Shown: positions 24,755-34,891, numbered from the stretch's first letter. The stretch is 64,000 nucleotides of DNA from Tabrizicola sp. (GCF_022842145.1 NZ_JALHQD010000005.1:186001-250000); one strand, 5' to 3'. Translations and numbers: made by a program. Notes: generated by a model from the sequence alone, not told the origin.

Positions 24755-25566
24755 GCCCCTGTTCCTTTCCGTCGGCCCCACAGGCCCTTTGCAGGATCGT
24801 ACATGTAGACCGCCGCCGCGAAGAACGCGGCAAAGCCCCCGGCCGTGACCAGAAACGAGGTTGGATCGAACTGCAGATACAGCGCAAAGCGGATCAGCTC
24901 GACCGCATGGGTGAAGGGGTTCACCGCACATATCCAGTAGAGAAGCTCGCTGGATTCCTTCATCCGCCAAAGGGGGTAAAGTGCCGACGAGGCAAAGAAC
25001 ATCGGGAAGATCAGGAAGTTCATCACCCCCGCAAAGTTCTCGAGCTGCCGGATGGTGGAGGACACGAACAGCCCCAGCGCCCCAAGCATCAACCCCGACA
25101 GGACCAGCGCAGGCAGCACGGCCAGATAGCCAAGGGCGGGCGGTCTTACATCCCAGGCCCAGGCGATCAACAGGAAGGTGTAGACCTGCAGGATCGACAC
25201 GAAGACCCCCGCCATGAGCTTTGACAGAAGCAGGAACCAGCGCGGCGCGGGGCTGACCAGCAGCGTCCGCATCGCCCCGGTTTCCCGGTCGTAGACCATC
25301 GACAGCGAGGACTGCATCCCGTTGAAAAGCTGGATCATCGCGCAAAGACCGGGGGTTACGTAGACCTCGTAAAGCACGTAGGTCTGGTAGGGCGGCGTGA
25401 TGGACAGACCCAACACGGCCCGAAAGCCTGCCGCGAAGATGAAAAGCCAGACCAGGGGCCGCACCAGCGCCGCGACGAACCGCCCGCGCTGGTTGACGAA
25501 GCGCAAAGCCTCGCGCCAGACGATGCCGCGGAAGACGATGGTCCAGGCGCGCCAGCCACCAGTCAT
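24751..25566 (-). CDS. lutF: ABC-2 permease of PQQ-alcohol-dehydrogenase system (LutF/Ped-like)
   Basis: 271 residues with six hydrophobic segments. The ABC-2 core motif lies in the MVYDRETGAMRTLLVSPAPRW stretch after TM2. The protein matches the permease always found with the PQQ-dependent alcohol dehydrogenase ABC system. Its counterparts are LutF in Methylorubrum and a PedABC component in Pseudomonas putida, where the transporter is needed for growth with lanthanide-dependent enzymes. ABC-2 architecture is normally exporter-like, yet a periplasmic binding protein (27266) is encoded with it, an unusual pairing typical of this system. It overlaps both neighbours by 4 bases. Confidence 0.82.
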   Translation of the reverse strand: MTGGWRAWTIVFRGIVWREALRFVNQRGRFVAALVRPLVWLFIFAAGFRAVLGLSITPPYQTYVLYEVYVTPGLCAMIQLFNGMQSSLSMVYDRETGAMRTLLVSPAPRWFLLLSKLMAGVFVSILQVYTFLLIAWAWDVRPPALGYLAVLPALVLSGLMLGALGLFVSSTIRQLENFAGVMNFLIFPMFFASSALYPLWRMKESSELLYWICAVNPFTHAVELIRFALYLQFDPTSFLVTAGGFAAFFAAAVYMYDPAKGLWGRRKGTGA

Positions 25567-26288
25567 GCCTCTGCCCCCGTCAGCGTCAGGAAGGCGCGCG
25601 TCAGCCCTTCGGACCCCGCCATGTCGCGGGCGATTCCATGCGCCAGCACCGCGCCTTGGTGGAGAATGTAGACATCATCCTCCGCCCCGATCTCGTCCAG
25701 GATATGCGTGGCCCAAAGGACCGAGACCCCGTTCCCCGTCAGCCCACGGACCAAGGCCAGCACCTCGCGGCGTGAACGGACGTCCAGCCCGGTGGTCGCC
25801 TCGTCCAAGAGCAAAAGGTCCGGGCGGTTGATCAGAGCCCGCGCGATCTCGGCCCGGCGCTGCTGGCCGCCCGACAAAGCCGCGACCTTCATTCCGGCCC
25901 TGTCGGCCAGATCGACCTGCACCAGCACCTCGGCAATGAGGGTATGGGCCATCGCCCGACCGATGCCGTGCAACGCTGCGTGGTAGGCCAGGTTCTGCAT
26001 GACCGTCAGGTCGCTGTCCAAGGCGCGGGTCTGGAACACCACCCCCAGCCGGGCCAGGGCCTTGCCCGGAACGCGGCGCAGGTCATGCCCCGCGACCCGG
26101 ATCACGCCGCTGGTGTTGTCGTAAAGCCGGGTGATCAGCGAGAAAAGCGTCGTCTTCCCGGCCCCGTTCACCCCCAGCAAAGCCACAAACCGCCCGCGCG
26201 GCACCACAAGGTCAACGTCCCGAAGCGCCACGACCTTGCCGAAGGCGTGGCTTACCCCCGTGATCTCCAGAGCCGGGCTCTCCTCCAT
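25563..26288 (-). CDS. lutE: ABC ATPase of PQQ-alcohol-dehydrogenase system (LutE-like)
   Basis: 241 residues. Walker A GVNGAGKTT, Q loop VVFQTRALDSDLTV, signature LSGGQQRR, Walker B LLLLDEATTGLD and H-loop ATHILDE. The sequence is of the CcmA/NodI class that pairs with ABC-2 permeases. It overlaps the permease gene by ATGA and follows the beta-propeller gene by 12 bases. Together with 24751 and 27266 it forms the Lut/PedABC-type transporter linked to lanthanide or PQQ-enzyme physiology. Confidence 0.87.
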   Translation of the reverse strand: MEESPALEITGVSHAFGKVVALRDVDLVVPRGRFVALLGVNGAGKTTLFSLITRLYDNTSGVIRVAGHDLRRVPGKALARLGVVFQTRALDSDLTVMQNLAYHAALHGIGRAMAHTLIAEVLVQVDLADRAGMKVAALSGGQQRRAEIARALINRPDLLLLDEATTGLDVRSRREVLALVRGLTGNGVSVLWATHILDEIGAEDDVYILHQGAVLAHGIARDMAGSEGLTRAFLTLTGAEA

Positions 26289-26300
26289 GCCGCTCTCCGT

Positions 26301-27257
26301 TCAATCAGGACCCACAACGATGCCCCAGGGTTGCTGGCCGACGGGAACCGAGCGGATGACCTCCCCCGCCGCCACGTCGATCACCGAGACGTCGTTGGAA
26401 TTGCCGTTAGTGGTGAAGAGAAGGCTTTCGTCCGGCGTGAAGGCCAGCTGCCAGACCCGCTGACCGACCAGAAGGTAGTCCAGCACCTCGAATGTCGTCC
26501 CATCGATGACCGCCACCCGGTTCGCCGGCCCCAGCGCCACGAAGATCCTGGAACCATCCTGCGTGATCTTCAGCCCCACTGGCTGGATCGCCTCGGGCAG
26601 GACACCGGGGATCTCGAAGCCGATCTTGTGGACCACCTCCTTCGTCGCCACGTCGATCACCGCAACGGTCCCGCCGATCTCGGCCGTGACGAACAGAAGC
26701 TTGCCGTCCGAGGTGAACTGCGCGTAGCGCGGGCGCTGGTCCACCAAAACGTTCGCCACGATCTGCGACGTCGCCGTGTCGATGAAGTGCGCCATGTTGG
26801 TCGTCTCGGAGGTGTTGACCACAAAAGCCCCATCGGGCGAGATCGCCATCCCCTCCGGCTCCACCCCCACAGGGACTTCGGCCAGCATCCGGTGCGACTG
26901 CACGTCCACGATGGTGACCAGGTTGTCGTCCTCATTCGCGATGTAAAGCGGATTGCCGCTGGGATGCAGCACGAACAGCTCCGGGTCCGGGCCGGACGGC
27001 AGGGTATGCGTCTCGGTATAGGTCTCGGTCTCGAATACCCGCACCGTGTCGTCGTCCGAGGCGCAGACATACAGCTCTTTCCCATCGGGCGAGATCGTGA
27101 TCCCCCGCGGTCGGTTTCCCGCCGGGAAGGTGGCGATCACCTCCAGCGTCTCGCTTTCCAGAACGGTGATGTCGTTGCCCTTCTCGTTGGTGATGTAGAC
27201 CTTGTTGGCCAGCGCGGGATGGGCCAGCAGGACAAGGGACAGGGCGGCAAGACGCAT
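26301..27257 (-). CDS. PQQ-associated YVTN beta-propeller exported protein
   Basis: 318 residues. A signal peptide (MRLAALSLVLLAHPALANK) is followed by seven YVTN-type blades, each with the pattern VxVIDxxTxxVxxxxxxGxxPxGxxxSPDG. The start at 27257 has GAGG upstream; the longer reading begins inside the previous gene. This is the 'PQQ-dependent catabolism-associated beta-propeller' that accompanies lutAEF-type genes (possibly LutB). It is probably a periplasmic scaffold or ligand-binding protein. It contains no heme or PQQ motif. It lies 8 bases after the binding-protein gene. Confidence 0.85.
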   Translation of the reverse strand: MRLAALSLVLLAHPALANKVYITNEKGNDITVLESETLEVIATFPAGNRPRGITISPDGKELYVCASDDDTVRVFETETYTETHTLPSGPDPELFVLHPSGNPLYIANEDDNLVTIVDVQSHRMLAEVPVGVEPEGMAISPDGAFVVNTSETTNMAHFIDTATSQIVANVLVDQRPRYAQFTSDGKLLFVTAEIGGTVAVIDVATKEVVHKIGFEIPGVLPEAIQPVGLKITQDGSRIFVALGPANRVAVIDGTTFEVLDYLLVGQRVWQLAFTPDESLLFTTNGNSNDVSVIDVAAGEVIRSVPVGQQPWGIVVGPD

Positions 27258-27265
27258 GGGGGACC

Positions 27266-28441
27266 TCATGGGAAGGAACATTCGGTTTCGGGACGGTCCC
27301 TCCCAAGCGTGTCAAGCTGCGACACCTGGTGCAGGAACGCATCTTGCGGCGAGACGGTTACGGTCAGCGCTCCGGTCGTCAGCAGGATCGGCTGACGCAG
27401 CTGATGGTCCCAGTCGCGGATCGTCAGCTTCTGGCCCTTGAAGCCCGCGACCTCGAACTCCGGTGACAGGATGTGCTCGCGCAAATTCGCGGGGTCGCCC
27501 GATTGCGTGCGTGTCGCCGCCTCGCCAACGATGCGGATGGCAAGCCAGGCCTGATAATCCTCTTCGCGCATCGGGCGGCCGGCCATCGCCTCGAACCGGT
27601 TCTGGAACTGCGTGGCACCCCAGGCCTCCAGCGCCGGGTGCCAGGTGCGTGGCACGAGGCCAGCGGAACCCGCGACAGGCCGTGCGTCCCAGGTCTGGAA
27701 CGGCAGGTATTCGGCGAAGATCCCCGCCTCGTCCGCGGCAATCAGGATGTCATGATCCTCCGCGCCCTGCGTGAAGACCGGCATCTGTTTTTGCACCTGG
27801 ACATGCCCGGTATCGGTGCGCCGCGCGCCGCCGGTGTCCTCATAGACCCGTTCCTCGACGATCTCGGCCCCGAACTTCGTGGCCGCGGTGCGGAACGCCT
27901 GGGCAAGGTCGACGTCAGCCGGATGGCTGCCAGCGACCAGAAACCAGCTGTCCCACTTCTTCCACGCCAGGAACTGCGCCAAGGCATCGGCGAGCATCGC
28001 GTGGCTTGGGGCCACATGGACCACGTTTCCCCGACAGTCCGCGCCGCGCAACCCGTCACCCCGTGCGCCAGCGTTCAAGATCAGCGCCCGATCCCCGGCC
28101 AGATCGGTCAAGGCCAGCGTGGTGGCGTCGTCGGCCAGGATGACGACGAACCCCGCACCCCCGGCCAAGGCTTCCTCCAAAGCGGCGGCCGCAGTGTCAG
28201 GTGTCGCCACGAAGTCGGCGGTCTCGAAAATCTGGCCCATGAAGCTGCCGGTGGTGGCATTGTCCTCGGTCCCAAGTCGCGCACCCGCGAGGCCCAGGTC
28301 GGCGGGCGCCAGGTCCAGCCGCGAGATGGGCGGTAGCCCTGCCACATCCACCCGCAGGACGGCGGCCCTGATCAGGGTGTCGGCCTCCGCCAAGGCTGGT
28401 GCCAGAAGCCCCACCAGGCTGATCGCTGCAATGAACTGCAT
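27266..28441 (-). CDS. lutA: ABC substrate-binding protein of PQQ-alcohol-dehydrogenase system (LutA-like)
   Basis: 391 residues. A signal peptide (MQFIAAISLVGLLAPALAEAD) precedes a type I periplasmic binding fold of the branched-chain amino-acid-binding class: DNATTGSFMGQIF, ALAGGAGFVVILADDATTL, HVAPSHAMLADALAQFLAWKKWDSWFLVAGSHPADVDLA. It is the first gene of the operon 28441-24158, with GAGGAGTG before the ATG. Homologues are LutA (Methylorubrum) and a PedABC-associated protein (P. putida), both tied to lanthanide uptake or sensing. The site-c operator lies 48 bases upstream. Confidence 0.83.
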   Translation of the reverse strand: MQFIAAISLVGLLAPALAEADTLIRAAVLRVDVAGLPPISRLDLAPADLGLAGARLGTEDNATTGSFMGQIFETADFVATPDTAAAALEEALAGGAGFVVILADDATTLALTDLAGDRALILNAGARGDGLRGADCRGNVVHVAPSHAMLADALAQFLAWKKWDSWFLVAGSHPADVDLAQAFRTAATKFGAEIVEERVYEDTGGARRTDTGHVQVQKQMPVFTQGAEDHDILIAADEAGIFAEYLPFQTWDARPVAGSAGLVPRTWHPALEAWGATQFQNRFEAMAGRPMREEDYQAWLAIRIVGEAATRTQSGDPANLREHILSPEFEVAGFKGQKLTIRDWDHQLRQPILLTTGALTVTVSPQDAFLHQVSQLDTLGRDRPETECSFP

Positions 28442-28489
28442 AGGCCACTCCTCGGTTGATTGGGCCACAGCGGCGCGGGAAGCGTCAAT

Positions 28490-28505
28490 TCAACCAAAAG
28501 GTTGA
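28490..28505 (-). promoter_or_regulatory. candidate FlhR operator, site c (perfect palindrome)
   Basis: TCAACCAAAAGGTTGA is a perfect inverted repeat with half-sites TCAACC/GGTTGA around AAAA. It lies 48 bases before the lutA-like ATG (28441, minus) and 66 bases before the divergent ATG at 28572. It is the most symmetrical of the five copies and defines the dimeric half-site. One site could serve both divergent promoters. Confidence 0.7.
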
Positions 28506-28571
28506 GAGTTCCCCCCGAATTCATCCTTCCGACGGATTGCGGGACCCGGGTCCGGCTCGCATCCTGCTGCC

Positions 28572-29075
28572 ATGAAAGCCGCCGTCGCATCCCTGGCCCT
28601 GCTTCTCTGGGCCAACCCGGTCCCCGCGCAAGAGCCGCCCACTCCGGGTAGGGTCGCCTTCTTCGGCTTGCGCTTTATCGACATGTCCACCGAGGGTGCC
28701 ATGAACGGCGTCCGCCCGGATGAATCGACCCGCACCAAGATGGCCAGCGCGTTGGTCGCCGAGGACATGGTCGCCCGTGGGTTCGAGCTCGTCCCGATTG
28801 ACCCGGTGGCCAAGCGGCTTGAGACGATCACCAACCCCACGGACTGCAATGGCTGCGACACCGCCATGGCGGCCGAGCTTGGGGCGGATTATGCGCTGAC
28901 CGGCGAGGTGCGGAAGATCTCCAACCTCATCCTCAGCCTTGAACTCAACTTGCGCGATGCGGAAAGCGGGCAGACGCTGCGGGCCGGAACCGTGGACATT
29001 CGTGGCAACACGGATGAAACTTGGAGGCGCGGGTTCAGCTACCTTTTGCGCAATATCATCTTCCGGCAACGCTAG
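28572..29075 (+). CDS. exported DUF3280/DUF2380-type protein
   Basis: 167 residues with a signal peptide (MKAAVASLALLLWANPVPAQE). The mature part has the pattern of the DUF3280 family: RVAFFGLRFIDMSTEG, TKMASALVAEDMVARGFELV, CNGCDTAMAAELGADYALTGEVRKISNLILSLELNLRD, GNTDETWRRGFSYLLRN. The CxxC (CNGC, about residues 95-98) may be redox-active. Members occur beside xoxF or PQQ dehydrogenase genes; the biochemical role is unknown. It is transcribed divergently from the lut-like operon and converges on the xoxF operon. Confidence 0.78.
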   Translation: MKAAVASLALLLWANPVPAQEPPTPGRVAFFGLRFIDMSTEGAMNGVRPDESTRTKMASALVAEDMVARGFELVPIDPVAKRLETITNPTDCNGCDTAMAAELGADYALTGEVRKISNLILSLELNLRDAESGQTLRAGTVDIRGNTDETWRRGFSYLLRNIIFRQR

Positions 29076-29080
29076 CCGCG

Positions 29081-29623
29081 TCAGCCTGCCTGGAACGGCT
29101 CCACCCGCACCAAAGGCGGGTTTCCAGGCAGCGTCACCCAACCCTCGGGCCCCTCCGGATACCAGATCACCTGCGTATAGCCCAACTCCAAGGCCCGCTT
29201 GGCGACGTTCCAGGACATCCAGCAGTCCGCTCGGCAGAAGACGACGATGGCCTGATCTCGGTTGCCTTTGGTCGCTTGCTCCAGCCCGGCGCGCAGATAG
29301 GCTTCCTCTTCCGGTGACAGCGACTGGAACCCGGTGTTCGGCAACCAGATCGAACCCGGAATGCTGTCACGCGGCTTGTCGCGCCAGATCGTACCCTCGG
29401 GCAGGTCCGCTGGTTTGACGTCACGCGGCATCACGTCGATGAAGACCGCCTTGCCGTCGCGGTGCAAGGCCGCCGCGGCCTGGTTGTCCACCACCGTCGC
29501 CCCGGCCAAGGTGTCGGGAACCGGGGCCGCATAGGGCGGTCCGCGATAGCCCTCCGGCTCGGGCGGGACCTGACCAAGGGCAGGTCCCGCAAGCGCAAGC
29601 GCCAGGACCAGCCAAAGCTTCAC
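29081..29623 (-). CDS. PQQ-dependent catabolism-associated Cys-motif protein (rhodanese-like)
   Basis: 180 residues. A signal peptide (MKLWLVLALALAGPALGQV) precedes a rhodanese-like fold. The family hallmark sits in VVFCRADCWMSWNVAKRALELGY, a Cys-x3-Cys-Trp where a rhodanese active loop would be. The family is named for this motif and is confined to PQQ-dehydrogenase clusters; it probably handles a periplasmic thiol or disulfide step, for example cytochrome or dehydrogenase maturation. It overlaps the xoxJ stop by ATGA and is last in the xoxF-xoxG-xoxJ operon. Confidence 0.83.
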   Translation of the reverse strand: MKLWLVLALALAGPALGQVPPEPEGYRGPPYAAPVPDTLAGATVVDNQAAAALHRDGKAVFIDVMPRDVKPADLPEGTIWRDKPRDSIPGSIWLPNTGFQSLSPEEEAYLRAGLEQATKGNRDQAIVVFCRADCWMSWNVAKRALELGYTQVIWYPEGPEGWVTLPGNPPLVRVEPFQAG

Positions 29624-30459
29624 GGCGCAGCCTCCTGCAATGCGGTCCCCTGGTCATTCACCAGGGGCACACCCGCCTTGGTCAGGATCGCCACGATCTC
29701 GGCCTGGTTGCGGCGGATAAGCGAGTTCAACTCGCGCTTCCAGTCCTGGTCGCTGGGGCGCACGCCCATCGTGATCCGGTAGAACAGCTTGGGGCTGGCT
29801 GTTTCCTGCAAAAGGGGAGTGACCGTCAGAGCCGGGTTGCCCTTGGCCAAAGGTCCGCCAATCGGCCCCCACAGGATGGCCGCGTCGATTGCGCCCGATT
29901 GCAGATCGGCCAGCATGTCGCCCGCCGGGTCCTGCACCCGCCGGTCCACGATCAGCGGATAGGGCTTTGCCAGCGCCATCAGCCCATGCTGCGCCACGTG
30001 CGAGGCCGGAGGCGTTCCCGCCACGATGCCGATCCGGCGGCCCTGCAACGCGGGGTCGGTCAAGGTCTCGACCTTGGCCAGCGCATCGTCGCTCCGCGTC
30101 ACCAGGACATAGACCGAGGTGTAGTAATGATTGGTGTTCTGCACCAGCTCATCGCCCTGCGCATAGCCGATGACCACGTCGCACACCCCGGCGCGCAGCG
30201 TCTTGCGGATGAAGCCGGGCCCCATCGGAAACCACGTGGTCTCCAGCGGCCGGTCCAGGCGTTCGGCCAGAAGTTCGGCGATCTCGTTCTCGAATCCCTT
30301 GGTTTCGCGGCCCGAGAGCGGCAGGTTGGCGGGATCGGCACAAACCCGGAAGGCAGTGGAAGATACCAGGTCCGCCGTCTGTGCCGACACTGCCCCTGCG
30401 GAAAGCATCAGGCTCAAGACGACAGGCCAGACCTTAGCTGTCCATGCAGGACTCTTCAT
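29620..30459 (-). CDS. xoxJ: XoxJ, periplasmic binding-protein-like partner of XoxF
   Basis: 279 residues. A signal peptide (MKSPAWTAKVWPVVLSLMLSAGAVSAQT) precedes a type II periplasmic binding fold: FRVCADPANLPLSG, KGFENEIAELLAERL, WFPMGPGFIRKTLRAGVCDVVIG, VAGTPPASHVAQHGL. XoxJ proteins are encoded with xoxF and xoxG and are thought to help activate or mature XoxF rather than feed a transporter; no ABC genes follow here. The ATG at 30459 lies 26 bases inside the xoxG reading frame and has GAGG upstream. Longer readings have no signal sequence. Confidence 0.87.
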   Translation of the reverse strand: MKSPAWTAKVWPVVLSLMLSAGAVSAQTADLVSSTAFRVCADPANLPLSGRETKGFENEIAELLAERLDRPLETTWFPMGPGFIRKTLRAGVCDVVIGYAQGDELVQNTNHYYTSVYVLVTRSDDALAKVETLTDPALQGRRIGIVAGTPPASHVAQHGLMALAKPYPLIVDRRVQDPAGDMLADLQSGAIDAAILWGPIGGPLAKGNPALTVTPLLQETASPKLFYRITMGVRPSDQDWKRELNSLIRRNQAEIVAILTKAGVPLVNDQGTALQEAAP

Positions 30460-30952
30460 TGGCCGCGACCTCCTCGCTCTTTTCCGCTCGCTTGGCCGGA
30501 CGGCCGCGGGGAACCGCATCCGTCCCGCGGGCCTTGAGATAGGTGTAGATGTCGTCCAGGTAGCACATGACATTCGGGTTGGTTCCAAAGGACGGCATGA
30601 CCGAATTCTGGCCACCGCCCACCTTCTGGCGGCCCTCGGCCACCACGGTGTAGAAATCATAGTAATCCATCACCACCGCGGACCTCTTCAGCGCGGGCGC
30701 GTAGGTCGACCCCTCGCCATCCGGTCCGTGGCAGACATGGCATTCCGCGTGGTAGCGCCGGAACCCCGAGAAGGTGGCCCAATCGACCGTGCCATCCTCC
30801 TCGATCTTGTAGGTCGGAATCCCCTCTGCCGTCATCCAGCGCCCGTTTTCCTCATGGTCGGCCACCAGGTTCGGGTCGGTCTCCTGCGCCTGCAGTGGCA
30901 GCGCGACCAGGGCGATCACTCCGATGGCACTGAAAAGATTGGTCTTCGGCAT
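30434..30952 (-). CDS. xoxG: XoxG, cytochrome c electron acceptor of XoxF
   Basis: 172 residues. A signal peptide (MPKTNLFSAIGVIALVALPLQAQ) precedes a class I c-type cytochrome with one heme site, CHVCH (C71, C74, H75). The axial Met is probably in VMPSFG. A Glu/Lys-rich C-terminal tail ends at ESCMDS. It takes electrons from the PQQ of XoxF. The start at 30952 is chosen for the signal peptide and the AAGGAT site about 10 bases upstream; Met codons at 30970 and further up are less likely. It lies 92 bases after xoxF and overlaps xoxJ. Confidence 0.9.
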   Translation of the reverse strand: MPKTNLFSAIGVIALVALPLQAQETDPNLVADHEENGRWMTAEGIPTYKIEEDGTVDWATFSGFRRYHAECHVCHGPDGEGSTYAPALKRSAVVMDYYDFYTVVAEGRQKVGGGQNSVMPSFGTNPNVMCYLDDIYTYLKARGTDAVPRGRPAKRAEKSEEVAANEESCMDS

Positions 30953-31044
30953 GTTGCGGTTATCCTTCATCTTTCGCATCGCACGAAACGCGGGGGCCGC
31001 CATGCCCCGGTCGAAGCATGGCGGCCCGGTCAGTTTGGTATGTG

Positions 31045-32847
31045 TCAGTCCGACAGTTCGAACACGGTAAGCTGGCCGCCCAGTGCGGTGTAATCGGACA
31101 GCGCCGCATAGCCGCCCACCGCGCCAAGCCCTTCGTTCGGGTTGGTCAGACCAGCCGCCAGACCGATCCCGGCCCAGCCGCCGACGCCCGAGAGGACGGC
31201 GATGTACTGCTTGCCGCCCTGCTCATAGGTCATCACGTTGCCGATGATACCGGACGGGGTCTTGAACTTGTAAAGCTCCTCGCCCGTCGCGGCATCGATG
31301 GCCTTCAGATAGCCCTCCAGCGTGCCGTAGAAGACGACGTCCCCTGCGGTCGCCAAAGCACCCGACCAGACCGAGAACTGCTCGGGCAGCGACCACTTGA
31401 TCTCGCCCTTGACGTTGTCCCAGGCGATGAAGTTGCCCATCCCGCCGTGGCTGTTCGGAGCCGGGTACATCGACAGCGTGGCCCCGACATAGGGCTGACC
31501 TGCGGCGTAGCTGACCTTGAACGGCTCATAGTCCATGCAGACGTGGTTGGTCGGCACGTAGAACAGATTGGTCTTCGGGCTGTAAGCCGCCGGCTGCTGA
31601 TCCTTGGTCCCAAGCGCCGCTGGGCAAACGCCCATCGTGTTGGTGTCTTCGCCAGTCTGTTCGGTCGAATACTCCTTGACCACCGCCGGACGACCGTAGG
31701 TGGGCGAGGCCGGGTCCATGTCGACACCCGTGGTCCAGTTCACTGCGGGATCATACTTCTCGGCCACCAGAAGCTCGCCCGTTTCGCGGTCCATCGTATA
31801 GCTGATGCCGTTGCGGTCGAAGTGGGTCAGAAGCTTGCGCGGCTGGCCGTTGAAGTCCTGGTCGGTCAGGATCATCTCGTTGACCCCGTCAAAGTCCCAC
31901 TCGTCATGCGGGGTCATCTGATAGACCCATTTCGCCATGCCGGTATCGGCGTCACGTGCGAAGATGGTCATCGACCACTTGTTGTCGCCGGGACGCTGCT
32001 TCGGGTTCCAGGTCGAAGGGTTGCCGGTGCCGTAGTAGATCAGGTTCAGGTCGGGGTCATAGGCATACCAGCCCCAGGTCGTGCCACCGCCGATCTTCCA
32101 CTGATCGCCCTCCCAGGTGCTGATCGAGCTGTCCTTGCCGATCGGCTTGCCCAGATGGGTGGTCTTCTCCGGATCGACCATCAGTTGATCGTCCGGGCCG
32201 ACCGAATAGGCCCGCCACAGCTGCTCGCCCGTCTCGATGTTGTAGGCCGTGACATGGCCCTGGACGCCGAACTCGCCACCCGAGATGCCGACGATCAGCT
32301 TGTCCTTGACCGGCAGCACGGTGGCTGTGTTGGTCTCGCCCTTGGTCGGATCGCCGTTGACCACCGACCACTTCGTCTCGCCAGTCTTGGCATCCAGTGC
32401 CACCAGCGTGGTGTCGGCCTGATGCAGGAAAACCTTGCCGTCGGCATAGGCGAGGCCCCGGTACACCGTGTCGCAGCACATCACCGCGATCACATCCGGG
32501 TTCTGCTTCGGCTCATAGCGCCACAGGATCTTGCCTTCATTCGCCAGGTCCAGCGCGTAGACCACGTTGGGGAACGGCGTGTGGACATACATGATGTCGC
32601 CGACCACAAGGGGCGAGCCCTCGTGCCCGCGCAGCACGCCGGTCGAGAAGGTCCAGGCGACCTTCAGATCCTTCACGTTGTCCTTGGTGATCTGGGCCAG
32701 CTCCGAGTACCGGGTGTTAGCATAGTCCCCGGTCTGGATTGCCCATTGCTTTGCATTGCCGATTGCTTCCGTCACGCTCTCGTTGGCGGATGCCGAAACG
32801 GACATCCCCAGCGCAAGCGCGATGGACAAGGTGCCTAAGGTCTTCAT
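31045..32847 (-). CDS. xoxF: lanthanide-dependent methanol dehydrogenase XoxF
   Basis: 600 residues. A signal peptide ([23 protein letters not shown]) precedes an eight-bladed PQQ propeller. The vicinal disulfide pair is C124-C125 ([10 protein letters not shown]). Metal and PQQ ligands are visible at E192 (SGGEFGV) and N276 (GTGNPSTW). The active site reads [11 protein letters not shown]318 is the catalytic base and D320, two residues on, is the extra Asp that marks lanthanide-dependent enzymes (Ala in calcium-dependent MxaF). It oxidises methanol, and possibly formaldehyde, in the periplasm and passes electrons to XoxG. GGAGGC precedes the ATG. The first gene of its operon, with the site-d operator 183 bases upstream. 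No mxaF or mxaI occurs in the window. Confidence 0.96.
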   Translation of the reverse strand: MKTLGTLSIALALGMSVSASANESVTEAIGNAKQWAIQTGDYANTRYSELAQITKDNVKDLKVAWTFSTGVLRGHEGSPLVVGDIMYVHTPFPNVVYALDLANEGKILWRYEPKQNPDVIAVMCCDTVYRGLAYADGKVFLHQADTTLVALDAKTGETKWSVVNGDPTKGETNTATVLPVKDKLIVGISGGEFGVQGHVTAYNIETGEQLWRAYSVGPDDQLMVDPEKTTHLGKPIGKDSSISTWEGDQWKIGGGTTWGWYAYDPDLNLIYYGTGNPSTWNPKQRPGDNKWSMTIFARDADTGMAKWVYQMTPHDEWDFDGVNEMILTDQDFNGQPRKLLTHFDRNGISYTMDRETGELLVAEKYDPAVNWTTGVDMDPASPTYGRPAVVKEYSTEQTGEDTNTMGVCPAALGTKDQQPAAYSPKTNLFYVPTNHVCMDYEPFKVSYAAGQPYVGATLSMYPAPNSHGGMGNFIAWDNVKGEIKWSLPEQFSVWSGALATAGDVVFYGTLEGYLKAIDAATGEELYKFKTPSGIIGNVMTYEQGGKQYIAVLSGVGGWAGIGLAAGLTNPNEGLGAVGGYAALSDYTALGGQLTVFELSD

Positions 32848-33030
32848 GGTGCCTCCTCCGATGGCCAGTTTGGTCGGCCGACTGATGTTCAACGGCAAAC
32901 CGGGAACGGTCGAGCCAGAGGGTTTCTGGCTCGCTGTCTTCACGACGAGCGGCATTGAACTGCCGCTTCCATTTTCCTCATTTCATTAGGTTGCCCGTTC
33001 CTCCACCGGTCAACCTTCGCCCCCGAGTTC

Positions 33031-33045
33031 TCAACCTAAAGTATG
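33031..33045 (-). promoter_or_regulatory. candidate FlhR operator, site d
   Basis: TCAACCTAAAGTATG on the plus strand, so CATACTTTAGGTTGA in the xoxF direction. It lies in the 234-base gap between the adhC-type gene's stop and xoxF, 183 bases before the xoxF ATG, implying a long xoxF leader or an additional promoter element. The other four copies sit 48-62 bases from their start codons. Confidence 0.6.
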
Positions 33046-33081
33046 GCCACGCCACGGTTTTTGTGGCGCGGCCAGCTTGCG

Positions 33082-34218
<1,137 letters not shown>

Positions 34219-34315
34219 CTGATATTCCTCCCAGGTGTCAATCCCGGCCATGCGGACGGGGCGCGGAAGGGCGTCACCGCCCCACCGCCGAAGTGCAGGT
34301 CGTGGCCGACCTGGC

Positions 34316-34891
34316 CTAGTCTTTCAGGACGCCGCTGGCCTTTGCGGTGAAACTGGCGATGTAATCCATCAGCGCAGGCGACAGCGCGTCATAGGGCGGC
34401 AGGCCCAGTTCGTTCAGCCGGGCACGGATGCCGTCCATCGCCTCGGGCCGGGTGCCGCTTTCGATCACCGACGACACGAAGGCCGCAAATGTGGGGGCCG
34501 CCCAACCTTCCTCGCCCGAAAGCTCGGTGTGGATGAAACTCAGGCCGGTGAACGGGTGGTTCTCACGCGTGACCGGGCCATGCAGGTGCACGCCGCAACC
34601 GGTGCAGGCGTGCCGCTGAATCAGCGCCGACGGATCGACAACCTTCAGTTTGCCCTCATTCCGCGTCACCTTGACCTTGTCGGATGGCACGACGGAAACC
34701 ATCGAGAAGATCGCCCCCTCGGGCTTCCAGCACTTGGTGCAGCCACAAACGTGATTGTGCAGGCAATCCGAGGAAATCTCGACTTCCACCGGGTCCGAAG
34801 CGCAGTTGCACGTCAGCGTTCCGCCGGAAAATCCGGATCTGCCGGGTTTGACACCATTGTCCACCGCCGGGTGGATACTGACCGTCGCCAT
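34316..34891 (-). CDS. gfa: S-(hydroxymethyl)glutathione synthase (Gfa)
   Basis: 191 residues. Glutathione-dependent formaldehyde-activating enzyme of the Mss4-like zinc fold. Zn-binding Cys clusters are visible in [19 protein letters not shown] and ACTGCGVH. It captures formaldehyde as S-hydroxymethylglutathione for the dehydrogenase encoded immediately downstream. The start ([13 protein letters not shown]) has GGGAGGCG just upstream; longer upstream reading is not conserved in character. It is first in the gfa-adhC operon, with the site-e operator 62 bases before the ATG. Confidence 0.95.
   Translation of the reverse strand: MATVSIHPAVDNGVKPGRSGFSGGTLTCNCASDPVEVEISSDCLHNHVCGCTKCWKPEGAIFSMVSVVPSDKVKVTRNEGKLKVVDPSALIQRHACTGCGVHLHGPVTRENHPFTGLSFIHTELSGEEGWAAPTFAAFVSSVIESGTRPEAMDGIRARLNELGLPPYDALSPALMDYIASFTAKASGVLKD

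Noticed and set aside
28451-28461. A sixth copy of the FlhR-like motif (CTCGGTTGATT)
   Set aside because: Only the GGTTGA half is present; it overlaps the ribosome-binding region of the lutA-like gene and lacks the CTTT core.
31018-32838. A 606-codon open frame on the plus strand opposite xoxF
   Set aside because: It is antisense to a gene with full PQQ-dehydrogenase motifs; its own translation is His/Arg/Val-rich and without domains, typical of high-G+C shadow frames.
31045-32847. Calcium-dependent methanol dehydrogenase MxaF
   Set aside because: The active site has Asp, not Ala, two residues after the catalytic Asp, and the gene is followed by xoxG/xoxJ, not mxaJGI.
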